Shown piece by piece: positions 53,970 to 63,328 of a DNA stretch of 64,000 nucleotides (the first letter of the stretch is position 1; every line of letters starts with the position of its first letter). The notes under the pieces are model-generated. The model searched no databases. It worked only from the letters and a program-made list of their open reading frames with translations, and was not told the origin of the DNA. The DNA comes from Saprospiraceae bacterium. GTDB lineage: Bacteria; Bacteroidota; Bacteroidia; Chitinophagales; Saprospiraceae. The stretch covers positions 62,001-126,000 of the forward strand of contig JAQXDE010000007.1 in the NCBI GenBank assembly GCA_029251525.1. Reading direction: 5' to 3'. A program made the translations under genes and the position numbers.

Positions 53970-53976
53970 CGGCTTT
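53946..53976 (+). terminator. Terminator overlapping the prfC promoter
   Basis: AAAGCCGC pairs perfectly with GCGGCTTT, with an inner AAAGT/ACTTT stem, then AAAATTTT. It ends the TerB-like gene. Confidence 0.75.
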
Positions 53977-54010
53977 AAAATTTTAAATCAAAAGAACAGA
54001 AATTCGAGCG

Positions 54011-55591
54011 ATGAGTTTTGTAGATGAAATAAATAGACGACGAACCTTTGCCATCATCAGTCACCCTGATGCTGGTAAAACAACTTTGACTGAAAAACTC
54101 CTGCTTTTTGGTGGGGCAATCCAAGTCGCAGGTGCAGTTAAATCCAATAAAATTAAAAAAACAGCTACTTCAGATTTTATGGAAATTGAAAAACAGAGAG
54201 GAATTTCTGTTGCAACTTCTGTAATGGCCTTTAATTATCGAGGATTGAAAATCAATATTTTGGATACACCTGGTCACATGGATTTCCAGGAAGATACTTT
54301 CCGAACTTTGACGGCTGCCGATAGTGTAATTGTTGTAATCGATGTAGCAAAAGGTGTGGAAACTCAGACAGAGAAATTGGTCAAAGTTTGTCGAATGCGA
54401 AAAACTCCAATTATTGTTTTTATCAATAAAATGGATCGTGAAGGAAAGGAAGCTTTTGACTTACTCGATGAAATTGAACAAAAATTGGGCTTAAAGACAT
54501 GTCCTTTATCTTGGCCAATCGGAATGGGTCAGCGCTTCAAAGGAGTTTACAATATGTACGAAAAAAAATTGAATTTATTCACTGCACATGGAAAACAAAC
54601 AGAGGAAGAAACAATTGAATTTACAGATCTATCTAATCCAGGTTTAGAAACGTATGTAGATGAAAAACCTGCCAATGAATTACGAGAAGAAGTAGAAATG
54701 GTTGAAGAAGTTTATCCAGACTTTAATCGACAAGAATATTTGGATGGAAAAATTTCTCCTGTCTTTTTCGGAAGTGCGATCAATAATTTTGGAGTAAAGG
54801 AATTATTAGATTGTTTCGTAGAAATTGCTCCAACACCATTACCTCGTATTACAGAAGAACGACAAGTTAATCCTGATGAAGATAAATTTTCAGGTTTTGT
54901 TTTTAAGATTCATGCTAATATTGATCCTCGACATCGAGATCGAATTGCTTTTTTAAGAATTTGTTCAGGAACTTTCAAACGAAATACAAATTACCTCCAC
55001 ATTCGTCAAAATAAAAAAATGAAATTCTCCAATCCAACCTCTTTCATGGCTGAAAAGAAATCAGTTGTTGATGAAGCTTATCCTGGAGACATTGTTGGAT
55101 TATATGACTCAGGGAACTTTAAGATTGGAGACTCCGTAACGGAAGGAGAAATTTTGCACTTTAAAGGTATCCCAAGTTTCTCTCCAGAGCAATTTAGATA
55201 TGTAAATAACGCTGATCCATTGAAGTCAAAACAATTGGCAAAAGGATTAACACAATTGATGGATGAAGGTGTTGCTCAACTTTTTATCAAGGACTTAAAC
55301 GGACGGAAAATAATTGGTACGGTTGGTGCACTTCAGTTTGAAGTTATTCAGTATAGACTAAAGCATGAATATGGTGCAAGTTGTAATTATGAGCCAGTCA
55401 ACTTGGCCAAAGCTTGTTGGATCGAGTGTGATGATTCTGCAAAATTAAAAGAATTTACGACTCGTCGAAGACGTGATATGGCAGCAGATAAAGATGGAAA
55501 TATGGTTTTTTTAGCTGAATCTAAATGGGTTCTAAAAACAGTTCAAGAGAGTTTCCCAGAAATAAAATTTCATTTTACATCAGAATTCTAA
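54011..55591 (+). CDS. prfC: Peptide chain release factor 3
   Basis: A translational GTPase that recycles RF1/RF2 from the ribosome after termination. G1 is [16 protein letters not shown]3 is DTPGHMDF, G4 is NKMD; the switch segment [13 protein letters not shown] is intact. Domains II and III follow with [16 protein letters not shown] and the C-terminal [15 protein letters not shown]. Length is 526. The start ATG is 35 bases downstream of a near-ideal promoter that itself sits in a terminator hairpin. The gene is followed by glyQS with 89 bases between and is probably co-transcribed. Confidence 0.97.
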   Translation: MSFVDEINRRRTFAIISHPDAGKTTLTEKLLLFGGAIQVAGAVKSNKIKKTATSDFMEIEKQRGISVATSVMAFNYRGLKINILDTPGHMDFQEDTFRTLTAADSVIVVIDVAKGVETQTEKLVKVCRMRKTPIIVFINKMDREGKEAFDLLDEIEQKLGLKTCPLSWPIGMGQRFKGVYNMYEKKLNLFTAHGKQTEEETIEFTDLSNPGLETYVDEKPANELREEVEMVEEVYPDFNRQEYLDGKISPVFFGSAINNFGVKELLDCFVEIAPTPLPRITEERQVNPDEDKFSGFVFKIHANIDPRHRDRIAFLRICSGTFKRNTNYLHIRQNKKMKFSNPTSFMAEKKSVVDEAYPGDIVGLYDSGNFKIGDSVTEGEILHFKGIPSFSPEQFRYVNNADPLKSKQLAKGLTQLMDEGVAQLFIKDLNGRKIIGTVGALQFEVIQYRLKHEYGASCNYEPVNLAKACWIECDDSAKLKEFTTRRRRDMAADKDGNMVFLAESKWVLKTVQESFPEIKFHFTSEF

Positions 55592-55680
55592 TTATCTAGT
55601 TAACCAATTTCTTTTTGATGAAAATAAAAGAAAATTGAATACACAAAACAACAGATACAATATTCAAATAAATATATAAC

Positions 55681-57231
55681 ATGGCAAATCAGGACGATCT
55701 ATTTAAAAAACTAGTTTCACATTGTAAAGAATATGGTTTCGTTTTCCAATCAAGTGAAGTCTACGATGGTTTAGCAGCTGTTTATGATTACGGTCCGTAT
55801 GGAGTGGAATTGAAAAATAATATCAAAAAGTATTGGTGGATGGCAATGGTGCAAATGCACGAAAACATTGTTGGATTAGATGCTGCCATATTTATGGATC
55901 CTAAAACTTGGCAAGCATCTGGCCATGTTGCAGCTTTCAGTGATCCAATGATTGACAATAAAGATTCGAATAAAAGATATCGAGCAGATCAGTTGGTAGA
56001 AGAATATGTGGAGAAAAAGGTGATGAAAAAGGCCAACAAAGAAATTGAAAAAGCAAGGAAACGTTTTGGAGAATCTTTCAACGAAGAGGAATACAGGAGC
56101 ACTAATCCAAGAGTGATGGGTTATTTGGAAAAGTCAAAAACGATTTTAACTCGGCTAAACACTTCTCTGACAAATGGTGATTTGGCCGACGTAAAAAATT
56201 TAATCGAAGAATTAGAAATTGCTTGTCCTGAAAGTGGTTCTAGAAATTGGACAGAAGTAAGAGAGTTTAACTTAATGTTCAATACTCAATTGGGAACAAT
56301 TGCGGGAGAAGCTGGAAAACTGTATTTGCGACCTGAAACTGCGCAAGGTATTTTTGTCAACTTCTTAAATGTTCAAAAAACGACTCGTCAAAAAATTCCA
56401 TTTGGAATTGCACAAATTGGAAAAGCATTTAGAAATGAAATAGTTGCTCGTCAATTTATTTTTAGAATGCGAGAATTTGAGCAAATGGAAATGCAATTTT
56501 TCGTGCGTCCAGGTGAACAAAAGAAATGGTACGAGTATTGGAAAGGTTTTAGAATGAAATGGCATCAAGCAATTCATCCTTCGAAAAAATTACAATTTCA
56601 CGATCATGAAAAATTAGCATTTTATGCTGATGCAGCCTTGGACATTGAATTTGAATTTCCATTTGGTTTTAGAGAATTAGAGGGAATTCATTCTCGAACA
56701 GATCACGATTTAAATGCTCATCAAGAATTGTCTGGTAGAAAGCTACAATATTTTGATCCTGAGTTAAAAGAAAGTTATGTGCCTTATGTGGTAGAAACAT
56801 CCATCGGTGTAGACCGAATGTTTTTAGCAACTATGGCGAACGCCTTAGTTGAGGAAACTGTCCCAAATGCTGACGGAAAAGATTCTACTCGAACTGTATT
56901 AAGGGTTCATCCTGCATTAGCGCCGATCAAATGTGCAGTTTTACCATTGGTTAAAAACAACGAAGAGTTTACCAGCAAAGCTAGAGAGATTTTCAATCAT
57001 ATCAAATATTCATTTGAATGTCAGTATGATGAAAAAGATTCTCCGGGTAAAAGATACCGAAGACAAGATGCGATTGGCACCCCATATTGTATCACTATTG
57101 ACGGTCAAACATTGGAGGATAATACTGTCACTATTCGTGATCGAGATACAATGGAACAAACTCGAATTGTAATTGACAATATTGAGAAAGTAGTTTTGGA
57201 AAAAATTAATATGAGACATTTGTTGAAATAA
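55681..57231 (+). CDS. glyQS: Glycyl-tRNA synthetase, alpha2 type
   Basis: Charges tRNA-Gly; a class II synthetase of the dimeric type found in Bacteroidota, archaea and eukaryotes rather than the alpha2beta2 type of proteobacteria. Class II motifs are visible: motif 1 near YDYGPYGVELKNN, motif 2 RNEIVARQFIFRMREFEQME and motif 3 near VVETSIGVDRMFLATM. The C-terminal anticodon-binding domain (CAVLPLVKNNEEF onward) is complete. Length is 516. A strong terminator follows. Its partner upstream is prfC. Confidence 0.96.
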   Translation: MANQDDLFKKLVSHCKEYGFVFQSSEVYDGLAAVYDYGPYGVELKNNIKKYWWMAMVQMHENIVGLDAAIFMDPKTWQASGHVAAFSDPMIDNKDSNKRYRADQLVEEYVEKKVMKKANKEIEKARKRFGESFNEEEYRSTNPRVMGYLEKSKTILTRLNTSLTNGDLADVKNLIEELEIACPESGSRNWTEVREFNLMFNTQLGTIAGEAGKLYLRPETAQGIFVNFLNVQKTTRQKIPFGIAQIGKAFRNEIVARQFIFRMREFEQMEMQFFVRPGEQKKWYEYWKGFRMKWHQAIHPSKKLQFHDHEKLAFYADAALDIEFEFPFGFRELEGIHSRTDHDLNAHQELSGRKLQYFDPELKESYVPYVVETSIGVDRMFLATMANALVEETVPNADGKDSTRTVLRVHPALAPIKCAVLPLVKNNEEFTSKAREIFNHIKYSFECQYDEKDSPGKRYRRQDAIGTPYCITIDGQTLEDNTVTIRDRDTMEQTRIVIDNIEKVVLEKINMRHLLK

Positions 57232-57259
57232 TCATTTCTCAATAGAACTTGTAAGAACT

Positions 57260-57300
57260 AAAAAAGGAGTACCAAATTATTTGAGTACTCCTTTTTTTTT
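57260..57300 (+). terminator. Intrinsic terminator of prfC-glyQS
   Basis: AAAAAAGGAGTAC pairs with GTACTCCTTTTTT around a 12-base loop, then more T. Confidence 0.93.
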
Positions 57301-57334
57301 TATGGATATGTATTTTAAAAAAGAAAGCAAATTC

Positions 57335-58960
57335 TTATTTTAAAAAAGCAAATTCAACTCTTCTATTCATTTTTTTACCGTCTTCCGTTGAATTATCATA
57401 CTTAGGTTCCATTTCTCCAAATCCTTCAAATGACATTCTATTAAGTGCAATTCCTTTTGACGCTAAATATTTGTAGCATCTTCTGGCTCTGCGCATCGAA
57501 AGATGGTCATTCAATTTAATATCACCAGTATCATCAGTATGACCTCTGATTTTTAAATTAAGAGAAAAATCTTTTATCATTAATTTAGTGATTTTATCCA
57601 ATTTAGTAATTTCATTTTTACTAATTTTTGCACGGGTATTACTGAAATAAATATCATTGATTGAATCCGTATTTGTTTTTGCTGTTTCCTCTACTTCTCC
57701 TTCTGCAACTAAAACTCCTACTTCGGGACAACCTCTGTTATTTGAAACACCAGCTATATAGGGACAATCATCCATCACATCAGCAACTCCATCTGCATCA
57801 GAATCTGGACATCCTTTTGTGCCTTTATTTCCTGCAACTAATGGGCAAAAATCTTCTGCATCTATTACTCCATCCAAATCAGTATCAGGACAACCTTTTA
57901 GGTTTCCTTTTACATTTGGACAGTTATCTATAATATCATAAATTCCATCTCCATCTGTATCAGGACATCCATCATTCGCAAAAGTTCCTGCAAGTGTAGG
58001 ACAAGTATCATCTTCATCAGCAATTCCATCTTCATCAAAATCTGGGCAACCATTCAAAGAGATTATACCTGGAGTATCGGGACATGAATCATTAATGTCA
58101 GCTATGCCATCAAAATCAGAATCTGGACATCCTTCTAAGCGTTTATCTCCAGCTAAATTAGGACACGCATCTTGTAAATCAGCAATTCCGTCAGAGTCAG
58201 AATCTGGACACCCTTGCAATTTTCCAGAAACAAGTGGACAAAGATCTATATCATCATTCACACCATCCCCATCTGTATCAACATAAGTAGGAACAATTTC
58301 TCCAAATTTGTAACCTAGTGTAATTCCTCCAAAAGCAAACCAATCTTTTTTATCAGGATTTGCTGACTCACTAATGCCATCCAAATAATCTGTTAAAGGA
58401 AAATGACATGAAGCCTCTATGCCCAAAGTAAATTTATCATTGACATCCATATTAATTCCGAATCCCATTGGAACAGAAAAATGACTAGTTGAAAAATAAC
58501 CAGGTTCATTTTCTACAGCATCAATATCTTTTTCAGCAAGATTAGACTTAGGATTGGTAAAAGCTGCTCCAATTCCTAAAAGGATATATGGGCGAAACAT
58601 TTTACGTTTTATGGTGTTTCCCAAAATGTAAACTTCAGGAGTAAACGAAAATTCATAGACTGGATTGGTAAAATTAAACCCTCGATCGGTTCTCCAAGAT
58701 TCTTCATCTGCAAAGTCTAAATCGTCACCTTTTAGCTTAGTATAAAATATATTCCCTCGAAGTGTAATATGTCGATTCAAATGAAATCGTGTATAGATGC
58801 CACCTGCAGCTTGAATCTGATCGAAGGAAAAAACTTTAGAAGATGCGATATCTCCTTGGTAATTAGCTCCTCCTAATAATAAGCCTAATTCGGCCTTATT
58901 TTGTGACATTATTAAAACTGGAACGAAGAGGGAAATTAGAATTAATATTAACTTGTTCAT
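57335..58960 (-). CDS. OmpA-family porin with thrombospondin type-3 repeats
   Basis: A 541-residue outer-membrane protein (signal peptide about 1-19). Residues about 20-220 form an outer-membrane beta-barrel (LGLLLGGANYQGD start, DUF6089-like). Then seven calcium-binding TSP3 repeats follow (DTDGDGVND, DSDSDGIAD, DSDFDGIAD, DFDEDGIAD, DTDGDGIYD, DTDLDGVID, DSDADGVAD), each with Cys-Pro turns. Residues about 430-541 are an OmpA peptidoglycan-binding domain (RGHTDDTGDIKLND, MRRARRCYKYL, NRRVEFAFLK). The TSP3 stretch probably acts as a rigid calcium-dependent spacer between barrel and cell wall. It is convergent with glyQS. Confidence 0.92.
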   Translation of the reverse strand: MNKLILILISLFVPVLIMSQNKAELGLLLGGANYQGDIASSKVFSFDQIQAAGGIYTRFHLNRHITLRGNIFYTKLKGDDLDFADEESWRTDRGFNFTNPVYEFSFTPEVYILGNTIKRKMFRPYILLGIGAAFTNPKSNLAEKDIDAVENEPGYFSTSHFSVPMGFGINMDVNDKFTLGIEASCHFPLTDYLDGISESANPDKKDWFAFGGITLGYKFGEIVPTYVDTDGDGVNDDIDLCPLVSGKLQGCPDSDSDGIADLQDACPNLAGDKRLEGCPDSDFDGIADINDSCPDTPGIISLNGCPDFDEDGIADEDDTCPTLAGTFANDGCPDTDGDGIYDIIDNCPNVKGNLKGCPDTDLDGVIDAEDFCPLVAGNKGTKGCPDSDADGVADVMDDCPYIAGVSNNRGCPEVGVLVAEGEVEETAKTNTDSINDIYFSNTRAKISKNEITKLDKITKLMIKDFSLNLKIRGHTDDTGDIKLNDHLSMRRARRCYKYLASKGIALNRMSFEGFGEMEPKYDNSTEDGKKMNRRVEFAFLK

Positions 58961-59233
58961 CTTTATTGGAATTTTAAAATAAAAATTAGTTAATTAATTA
59001 TCAACATAACATACTAACAGCCACATCAGTTTGATATAGTTATTATTTATATAGCTTTGGGTATTAATTAGAACAGTTTGACAATAGGCTAAATCTAATA
59101 TTTTGAAAGATCACATCAGATTTCAGGGGTCCTGAATATAAAGATAGAAAAATATACTTTATTTAAGTTTTAGTATGTAATGATTCTTTAAATTCTATAC
59201 AACTTTGTAACATTTTCAAATAAAAATCACATA

Positions 59234-60043
59234 ATGGATTCCAACCAGCTCAAATCACTTACCAAATTTACGTGCAATGAAGTAGGTTTTGTTGCTCAAT
59301 TTATTTTAGGAGAATTAAAAAAAGTTAACCCTAATGAGGTTGAAACTAAGAGTCTCAATAGTTTAGTTAGCTATGTGGATAAAAATGCAGAAATGCAATT
59401 AGTGGATAAGTTAAGAAAGCTACTTCCTAAGGCAACTTTTTTGACAGAGGAAGAAACTATCATAAATAGTGAAGGAGAGTATCGTTGGATTATTGATCCT
59501 TTAGATGGTACAACTAATTTCTTACATCAATTACCATTTTTTTCTATAAGCGTAGCATTAGAGTTTCAGGGGGAAATTATTCTTGGAGTAGTTTACGAAG
59601 TCAATCGTAATGAATGTTTTTTTGCGTGGAAAGACGGTGGAGCTTATTTAAATAATGAAAAAATCAACGTTAGCAAAAGAACCGAACTTGAAGATTCACT
59701 CATTGCTACGGGCTTCCCATATTATGATTATGGGGGAGTAGATCCTTACTTTGAAGTTTTGGAATTTTTTATAAAAAAAACTAGAGGTGTTCGTAGATTT
59801 GGTTCAGCAGCATTAGATTTGGCATTTGTGGCTTGTGGTAGATTTGATGCTTATTACGAGTATAGTTTAAATGCATGGGATGTTGCAGCTGGAGTACTTT
59901 TAGTAAAGGAAGCTGGGGGTAAATTAAGTGATTTTAAGGGAGGTGAAAATTATATTTTTGGAAAAGAAATGATTGCTGCCAGTCCCTTTGTTTTTGATAA
60001 AACCTTAGAGGTAGTGAAAGCTGCTTTTGCGGAAAATCGGTAA
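59234..60043 (+). CDS. Inositol-monophosphatase family phosphatase
   Basis: A 269-residue magnesium-dependent phosphatase of the IMPase/SuhB fold. Metal ligands: Glu in LTEEETI, Asp-Pro-Leu-Asp-Gly in WIIDPLDGTTNF, and Asp in the C-terminal WDVAAGVLLVKEAGG. The substrate could be inositol phosphate, but in bacteria family members also act on other small phosphates (for example SuhB, CysQ, histidinol phosphate), so the substrate is open. Alone between two spacers; a TerB- or inositol-pathway context is absent. Confidence 0.92.
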   Translation: MDSNQLKSLTKFTCNEVGFVAQFILGELKKVNPNEVETKSLNSLVSYVDKNAEMQLVDKLRKLLPKATFLTEEETIINSEGEYRWIIDPLDGTTNFLHQLPFFSISVALEFQGEIILGVVYEVNRNECFFAWKDGGAYLNNEKINVSKRTELEDSLIATGFPYYDYGGVDPYFEVLEFFIKKTRGVRRFGSAALDLAFVACGRFDAYYEYSLNAWDVAAGVLLVKEAGGKLSDFKGGENYIFGKEMIAASPFVFDKTLEVVKAAFAENR

Positions 60044-60111
60044 AAATCATCGGTTCATCGAACAAAAAGTCACACGCTTCTATTTTCAAAAAATAAAAAA
60101 AGATTATTAAG

Positions 60112-60119
60112 TATTTTTG
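60112..60119 (+). promoter_or_regulatory. Candidate minus-7 element
   Basis: TATTTTTG fits TAnnTTTG, 112 bases before the permease ATG; no clear minus-33 element. Confidence 0.35.
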
Positions 60120-60230
60120 TAAGATAATTGACTTGATTTAAACCTTTACAGATCAATTTTAATTGTTCCCTTCTGAAAACGTGCACAATCCATGATGAAC
60201 TTTAAAGTAAATAAAATATACATTAGGTAG

Positions 60231-61469
60231 ATGAAGATAATAGAAAATGTACAAATAGCCCTTGGTAACGTTCGTTCTAATTTATTAAGAACCATCATCA
60301 CAATGTTGATTATTTCATTTGGAATTATGGCATTAGTTGGGATTTTGACCTCGATTGATAGCATGCTTTATTCTTTGAATGATAGTTTTTCCAATATGGA
60401 AGCCAACTCATTTCGAATCAGACCAAAGCGAGATGGAGTAAGTGGAAAAAGAGGTGGTAGACAAGTTAAAATAGGAGATGTTGTAACCTATAAACAAGGG
60501 GTGGAATTTAAAGATAAATTTAATTATCCATCAAAAATTGCTTTATCATGTTTTGGAACAGCAATCGCTACAGCAAAATACGGAGGAGAGAAAACTAATC
60601 CAAATGTGATGGTTCTGGGAACAGATGAAAACTACTTGAATGTAAAAAGTTATGATATTGCTATCGGACGAAATTTTACAGATACAGAAATAACTTCCGG
60701 GCAAAACAAAGCCATTATTGGATTTGACATTGTTAAAGCTTTGTTCAATGAAAACATGGATAAAGCAATAAACAGTATTATTTCAGTAGGAAATATAAAG
60801 TATAAAATCATTGGAGTATTAGAGTCCAAAGGTGCATCAATGGGGATGAGTCAAGATCGAAGAATTTTGATTCCGCTACTGAAAGCAAAAACACTTTATG
60901 GTCATTCACAAAAAAATTATGACATAACCGTTGCACTGACTAGTGTAGAAAAAATGAACGATGCGATCTCAACAGCAATTGGTACATTTAGAAATATCAG
61001 AAAATTAAAACTTTCACAAGACAATGACTTTGAGATTAGAAAAGCAGATGGGTTGATTGAACGTCTTAAAGAAAATACTGTAGCAATTCGGTTATCGGCA
61101 ATTGGAATTGCGTTGATAACTTTGCTTGGTGCAGCAATAGGGTTGATGAATATCATGTTGGTTTCTGTTACAGAACGAACACGAGAGATTGGTATTTGTA
61201 AAGCACTTGGGGCTACTCGAAGAAACATCTTAATTCAATTTTTAACAGAGGCAGTTGTGATTTGTCAATTAGGAGGATTAGTCGGAATTGTATTTGGAAT
61301 TTTAATTGGAAATATCCTAACATTCTTCATTGGTGGAACATTTTTAATTCCTTGGGCATGGATTATTTTAGGGATTACGACTTGCTTGGTAGTAGGTTTG
61401 GTTTCGGGATTGTATCCTGCGTTGAAGGCGTCGAGGTTGGATCCGATTGAGTCGTTAAGGTATGAGTAA
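60231..61469 (+). CDS. MacB/FtsX-type ABC transporter permease
   Basis: A 412-residue permease of the type VII ABC (MacB-FtsX) group. One N-terminal helix (TIITMLIISFGIMALVGIL), a periplasmic MacB core (about 45-270), and three C-terminal helices (IGIALITLLGAAIGLMNIML, AVVICQLGGLVGIVFG, IILGITTCLVVGLVSGLYP). The coupling helix EIGICKALGATRRNIL contacts the ATPase in relatives. No ATPase or adaptor gene is adjacent, so it is an orphan permease in this window; its ATPase must be elsewhere. A hairpin terminator follows. Confidence 0.9.
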   Translation: MKIIENVQIALGNVRSNLLRTIITMLIISFGIMALVGILTSIDSMLYSLNDSFSNMEANSFRIRPKRDGVSGKRGGRQVKIGDVVTYKQGVEFKDKFNYPSKIALSCFGTAIATAKYGGEKTNPNVMVLGTDENYLNVKSYDIAIGRNFTDTEITSGQNKAIIGFDIVKALFNENMDKAINSIISVGNIKYKIIGVLESKGASMGMSQDRRILIPLLKAKTLYGHSQKNYDITVALTSVEKMNDAISTAIGTFRNIRKLKLSQDNDFEIRKADGLIERLKENTVAIRLSAIGIALITLLGAAIGLMNIMLVSVTERTREIGICKALGATRRNILIQFLTEAVVICQLGGLVGIVFGILIGNILTFFIGGTFLIPWAWIILGITTCLVVGLVSGLYPALKASRLDPIESLRYE

Positions 61470-61493
61470 ATGATATTTGAAAGTCGAAAAACG

Positions 61494-61530
61494 AAACCCT
61501 TTTCCATCATTTTATGATGGGAAAGGGTTT
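61494..61530 (+). terminator. Intrinsic terminator of the ABC permease gene
   Basis: AAACCCTTTTCC and GGGAAAGGGTTT arms with an inner ATCAT/ATGAT stem and TTT loop. A near copy occurs at 62261-62299. Confidence 0.85.
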
Positions 61531-61635
61531 TCTCATTTTACTTCAAAAGTGGAGGTTGAAATGTCATTCTTAATATTAAATAATTGTTTATATGAGTTTA
61601 CTGAATTTTATTATAATACAAATCACATCTCGCCG

Positions 61636-61643
61636 TAATTTTG
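61636..61643 (+). promoter_or_regulatory. Candidate minus-7 element
   Basis: TAATTTTG fits TAnnTTTG, 45 bases before the barrel-protein ATG; minus-33 not clear. Confidence 0.45.
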
Positions 61644-61687
61644 AGTTATCAAAAGAAAAATAATCCAAACTTTTTAAATTAAAAATT

Positions 61688-62233
61688 ATGAACTATTTAT
61701 TAAAATCTATCATCGCGTTATTTTTGATGTCATCATTTAACACCACTTCTTTAGCGCAAAATCAAACTACTAACAAGGTTGGACATTCCATCAAGGTTGG
61801 ATTTCCTATGTTTCTTTTTGCCAATTCTAACCAAGCGATTCACCTAGGTTATAATCCTCATTTTGAGGTGACGAATAGATTTGCTGTAGAGGCTCATTTT
61901 TCTTACTCTGGTGCAAAATTTAAACCGAATGATAATTGGTTTGCACACGACGGAGGACATTTACATGTCATTAATACACTTGGAGGGGCAAGATTTTACT
62001 TGATTAAGAAGAAAGAAAAAACGCAACTTTATTTTAATTTTCTCCTAGGTTATGCATTTGTTGAAGATCAAGAACTAACAAATGATGGAGATGTAAATTC
62101 CTTCCGAAATAGCAAATATCATGAAATGGGGTATTCTTCGGGAATCTATTTGAATACTAAAAGCAACTTTAGTTTTGGAATAGCCTTCGAAACATCATCT
62201 GCAACTACGCTGAAAGTAGGGTATCAATTTTAG
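61688..62233 (+). CDS. Small outer-membrane beta-barrel protein
   Basis: A 181-residue exported protein (signal peptide about 1-23, ending SLAQ) with alternating strand patterns typical of eight-stranded barrels: IKVGFPMFLFANSNQ, FEVTNRFAVEAHFSYSG, GGARFYLIKKKEKTQLYFNF, SSGIYLNTKSNFSFGIAFET, and a C-terminal strand ending in Phe (LKVGYQF), the usual signal for barrel assembly. No further family is recognised. It lies between two similar terminators, so it is a single-gene unit. Confidence 0.78.
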   Translation: MNYLLKSIIALFLMSSFNTTSLAQNQTTNKVGHSIKVGFPMFLFANSNQAIHLGYNPHFEVTNRFAVEAHFSYSGAKFKPNDNWFAHDGGHLHVINTLGGARFYLIKKKEKTQLYFNFLLGYAFVEDQELTNDGDVNSFRNSKYHEMGYSSGIYLNTKSNFSFGIAFETSSATTLKVGYQF

Positions 62234-62260
62234 GATTGGAAATGAACTTAAATTAAAAGC

Positions 62261-62299
62261 AAAATCCTTTTTTATCATTTTATGATGGAAAAGGGTTTT
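62261..62299 (+). terminator. Intrinsic terminator of the barrel-protein gene
   Basis: AAAATCCTTTTTT and GGAAAAGGGTTTT arms with the same ATCATTTTATGAT core as the terminator at 61494-61530. Confidence 0.8.
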
Positions 62300-62341
62300 G
62301 TTATTTAAAGATGGTAAATTACCTTCTCTCTTTGAAATTTA

Positions 62342-63245
62342 TCTAAAATAAATTTTGATAAAATCGCTAAAAATAAATTTAAACAAGCACTTAGCAAACA
62401 TCGAGAGGCACTTCTTTCTAAAGTTTTAGAACTATTTAGTTATCCAAGATTGCATCCAATTCAAGTTGCTCTCACCAAGTATTATAATTGTGATACCGAA
62501 ATAAAATTTGATGAGGAATATGCTACTGAGATGTTAAAACTTCATGTGGGGACTAGTGAAATTTTTATAATAGATGCTAGCGAAAGAAGAATGGGTGGAT
62601 ATAAAATAAATAATCCAACACAAAATGATTTCTACGGAGGATTATCATTAGGTCTTGAGCAAGTGTGAAACTGGGAAATTATGTCAAAAAAATAAAAGTA
62701 GAATACTGGAAAGACGAAGAAAGAAATAAGTCTTTTCAAATCTTAAGTAGCTTTAACTTGCGGGAGCACAGAGAAAAAAAATCATTATATGAACAAACTC
62801 TTTCTGATCCAAGTAATCATTTTAAGCCATTAAATTTGAAAGGGTTCAAAAAGTATTATTTGGATTTGATCACTAAATTTTATGCTTATCTAGAATATCA
62901 ACCAAAGATTTCGGATGCAAAAAATATAAATAGTGAAGTTTTACTAGGTATGCTTGTTCGTATTGGAAATGTCGAAACTGAACTAAAGCGAGGACATATA
63001 GAATTTCCAAAAATAGATTTTGAAATTTTTTCAAAAAAACTTTCAAAGCATATCTCTGAAAAAATTATCTAACCGACCAACAGGAATTTCCAATTGGACG
63101 AATTGGGTTTTCAAATTTGTTTACTAATGTATTTGATTCTTTTAGAATAGAAACTGATTCAATTCCTACAGAAGAGGAAGAATTAAAAAAGGATATTTAT
63201 TTTTATTTGGATGTTCATTCTCAGGTTTTTAATATATATAGATAG
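62342..63245 (+). pseudogene. Broken gene, family not recognised
   Basis: Three consecutive plus-strand pieces read as one protein of about 300 residues split by two frameshifts. Piece one (62336 to 62668) has no start codon: FDKIAKNKFKQALSKHREAL, then YYNCDTEIKFDEEYATEM and SERRMGGYKINN. Piece two (62665-63072) starts at an in-frame GTG and has a natural composition (EYWKDEERNKSFQILSSFN, FKKYYLDLITKFYAYLEYQ). Piece three (63069-63245) reads TDQQEFPIGRIGFSNLF and EEEELKKDIYFYLDVHSQ before TAG. Either a degenerated gene or two real small genes with relics; the first explanation needs fewer coincidences. The family is not recognised. Confidence 0.6.
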
Positions 63246-63316
63246 ATCACTTGGAAGAAGTATTAATCAATGATTTTTTACAATAAAAAACAATTTTAGT
63301 TTTCCCTCTCTAACCC

Positions 63317-63324
63317 TATCTTTG
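63317..63324 (+). promoter_or_regulatory. Candidate minus-7 element of nadD
   Basis: TATCTTTG followed by CA fits the consensus exactly. It ends only four bases before the nadD ATG, implying a leaderless or near-leaderless mRNA. Confidence 0.6.
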
Positions 63325-63328
63325 CAAA

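Noticed and set aside
57661-57933. Leu/His-rich frame antisense to the TSP3 repeats
   Set aside because: The pattern is an antisense reading of the repeated Asp/Gly codons of the porin gene.
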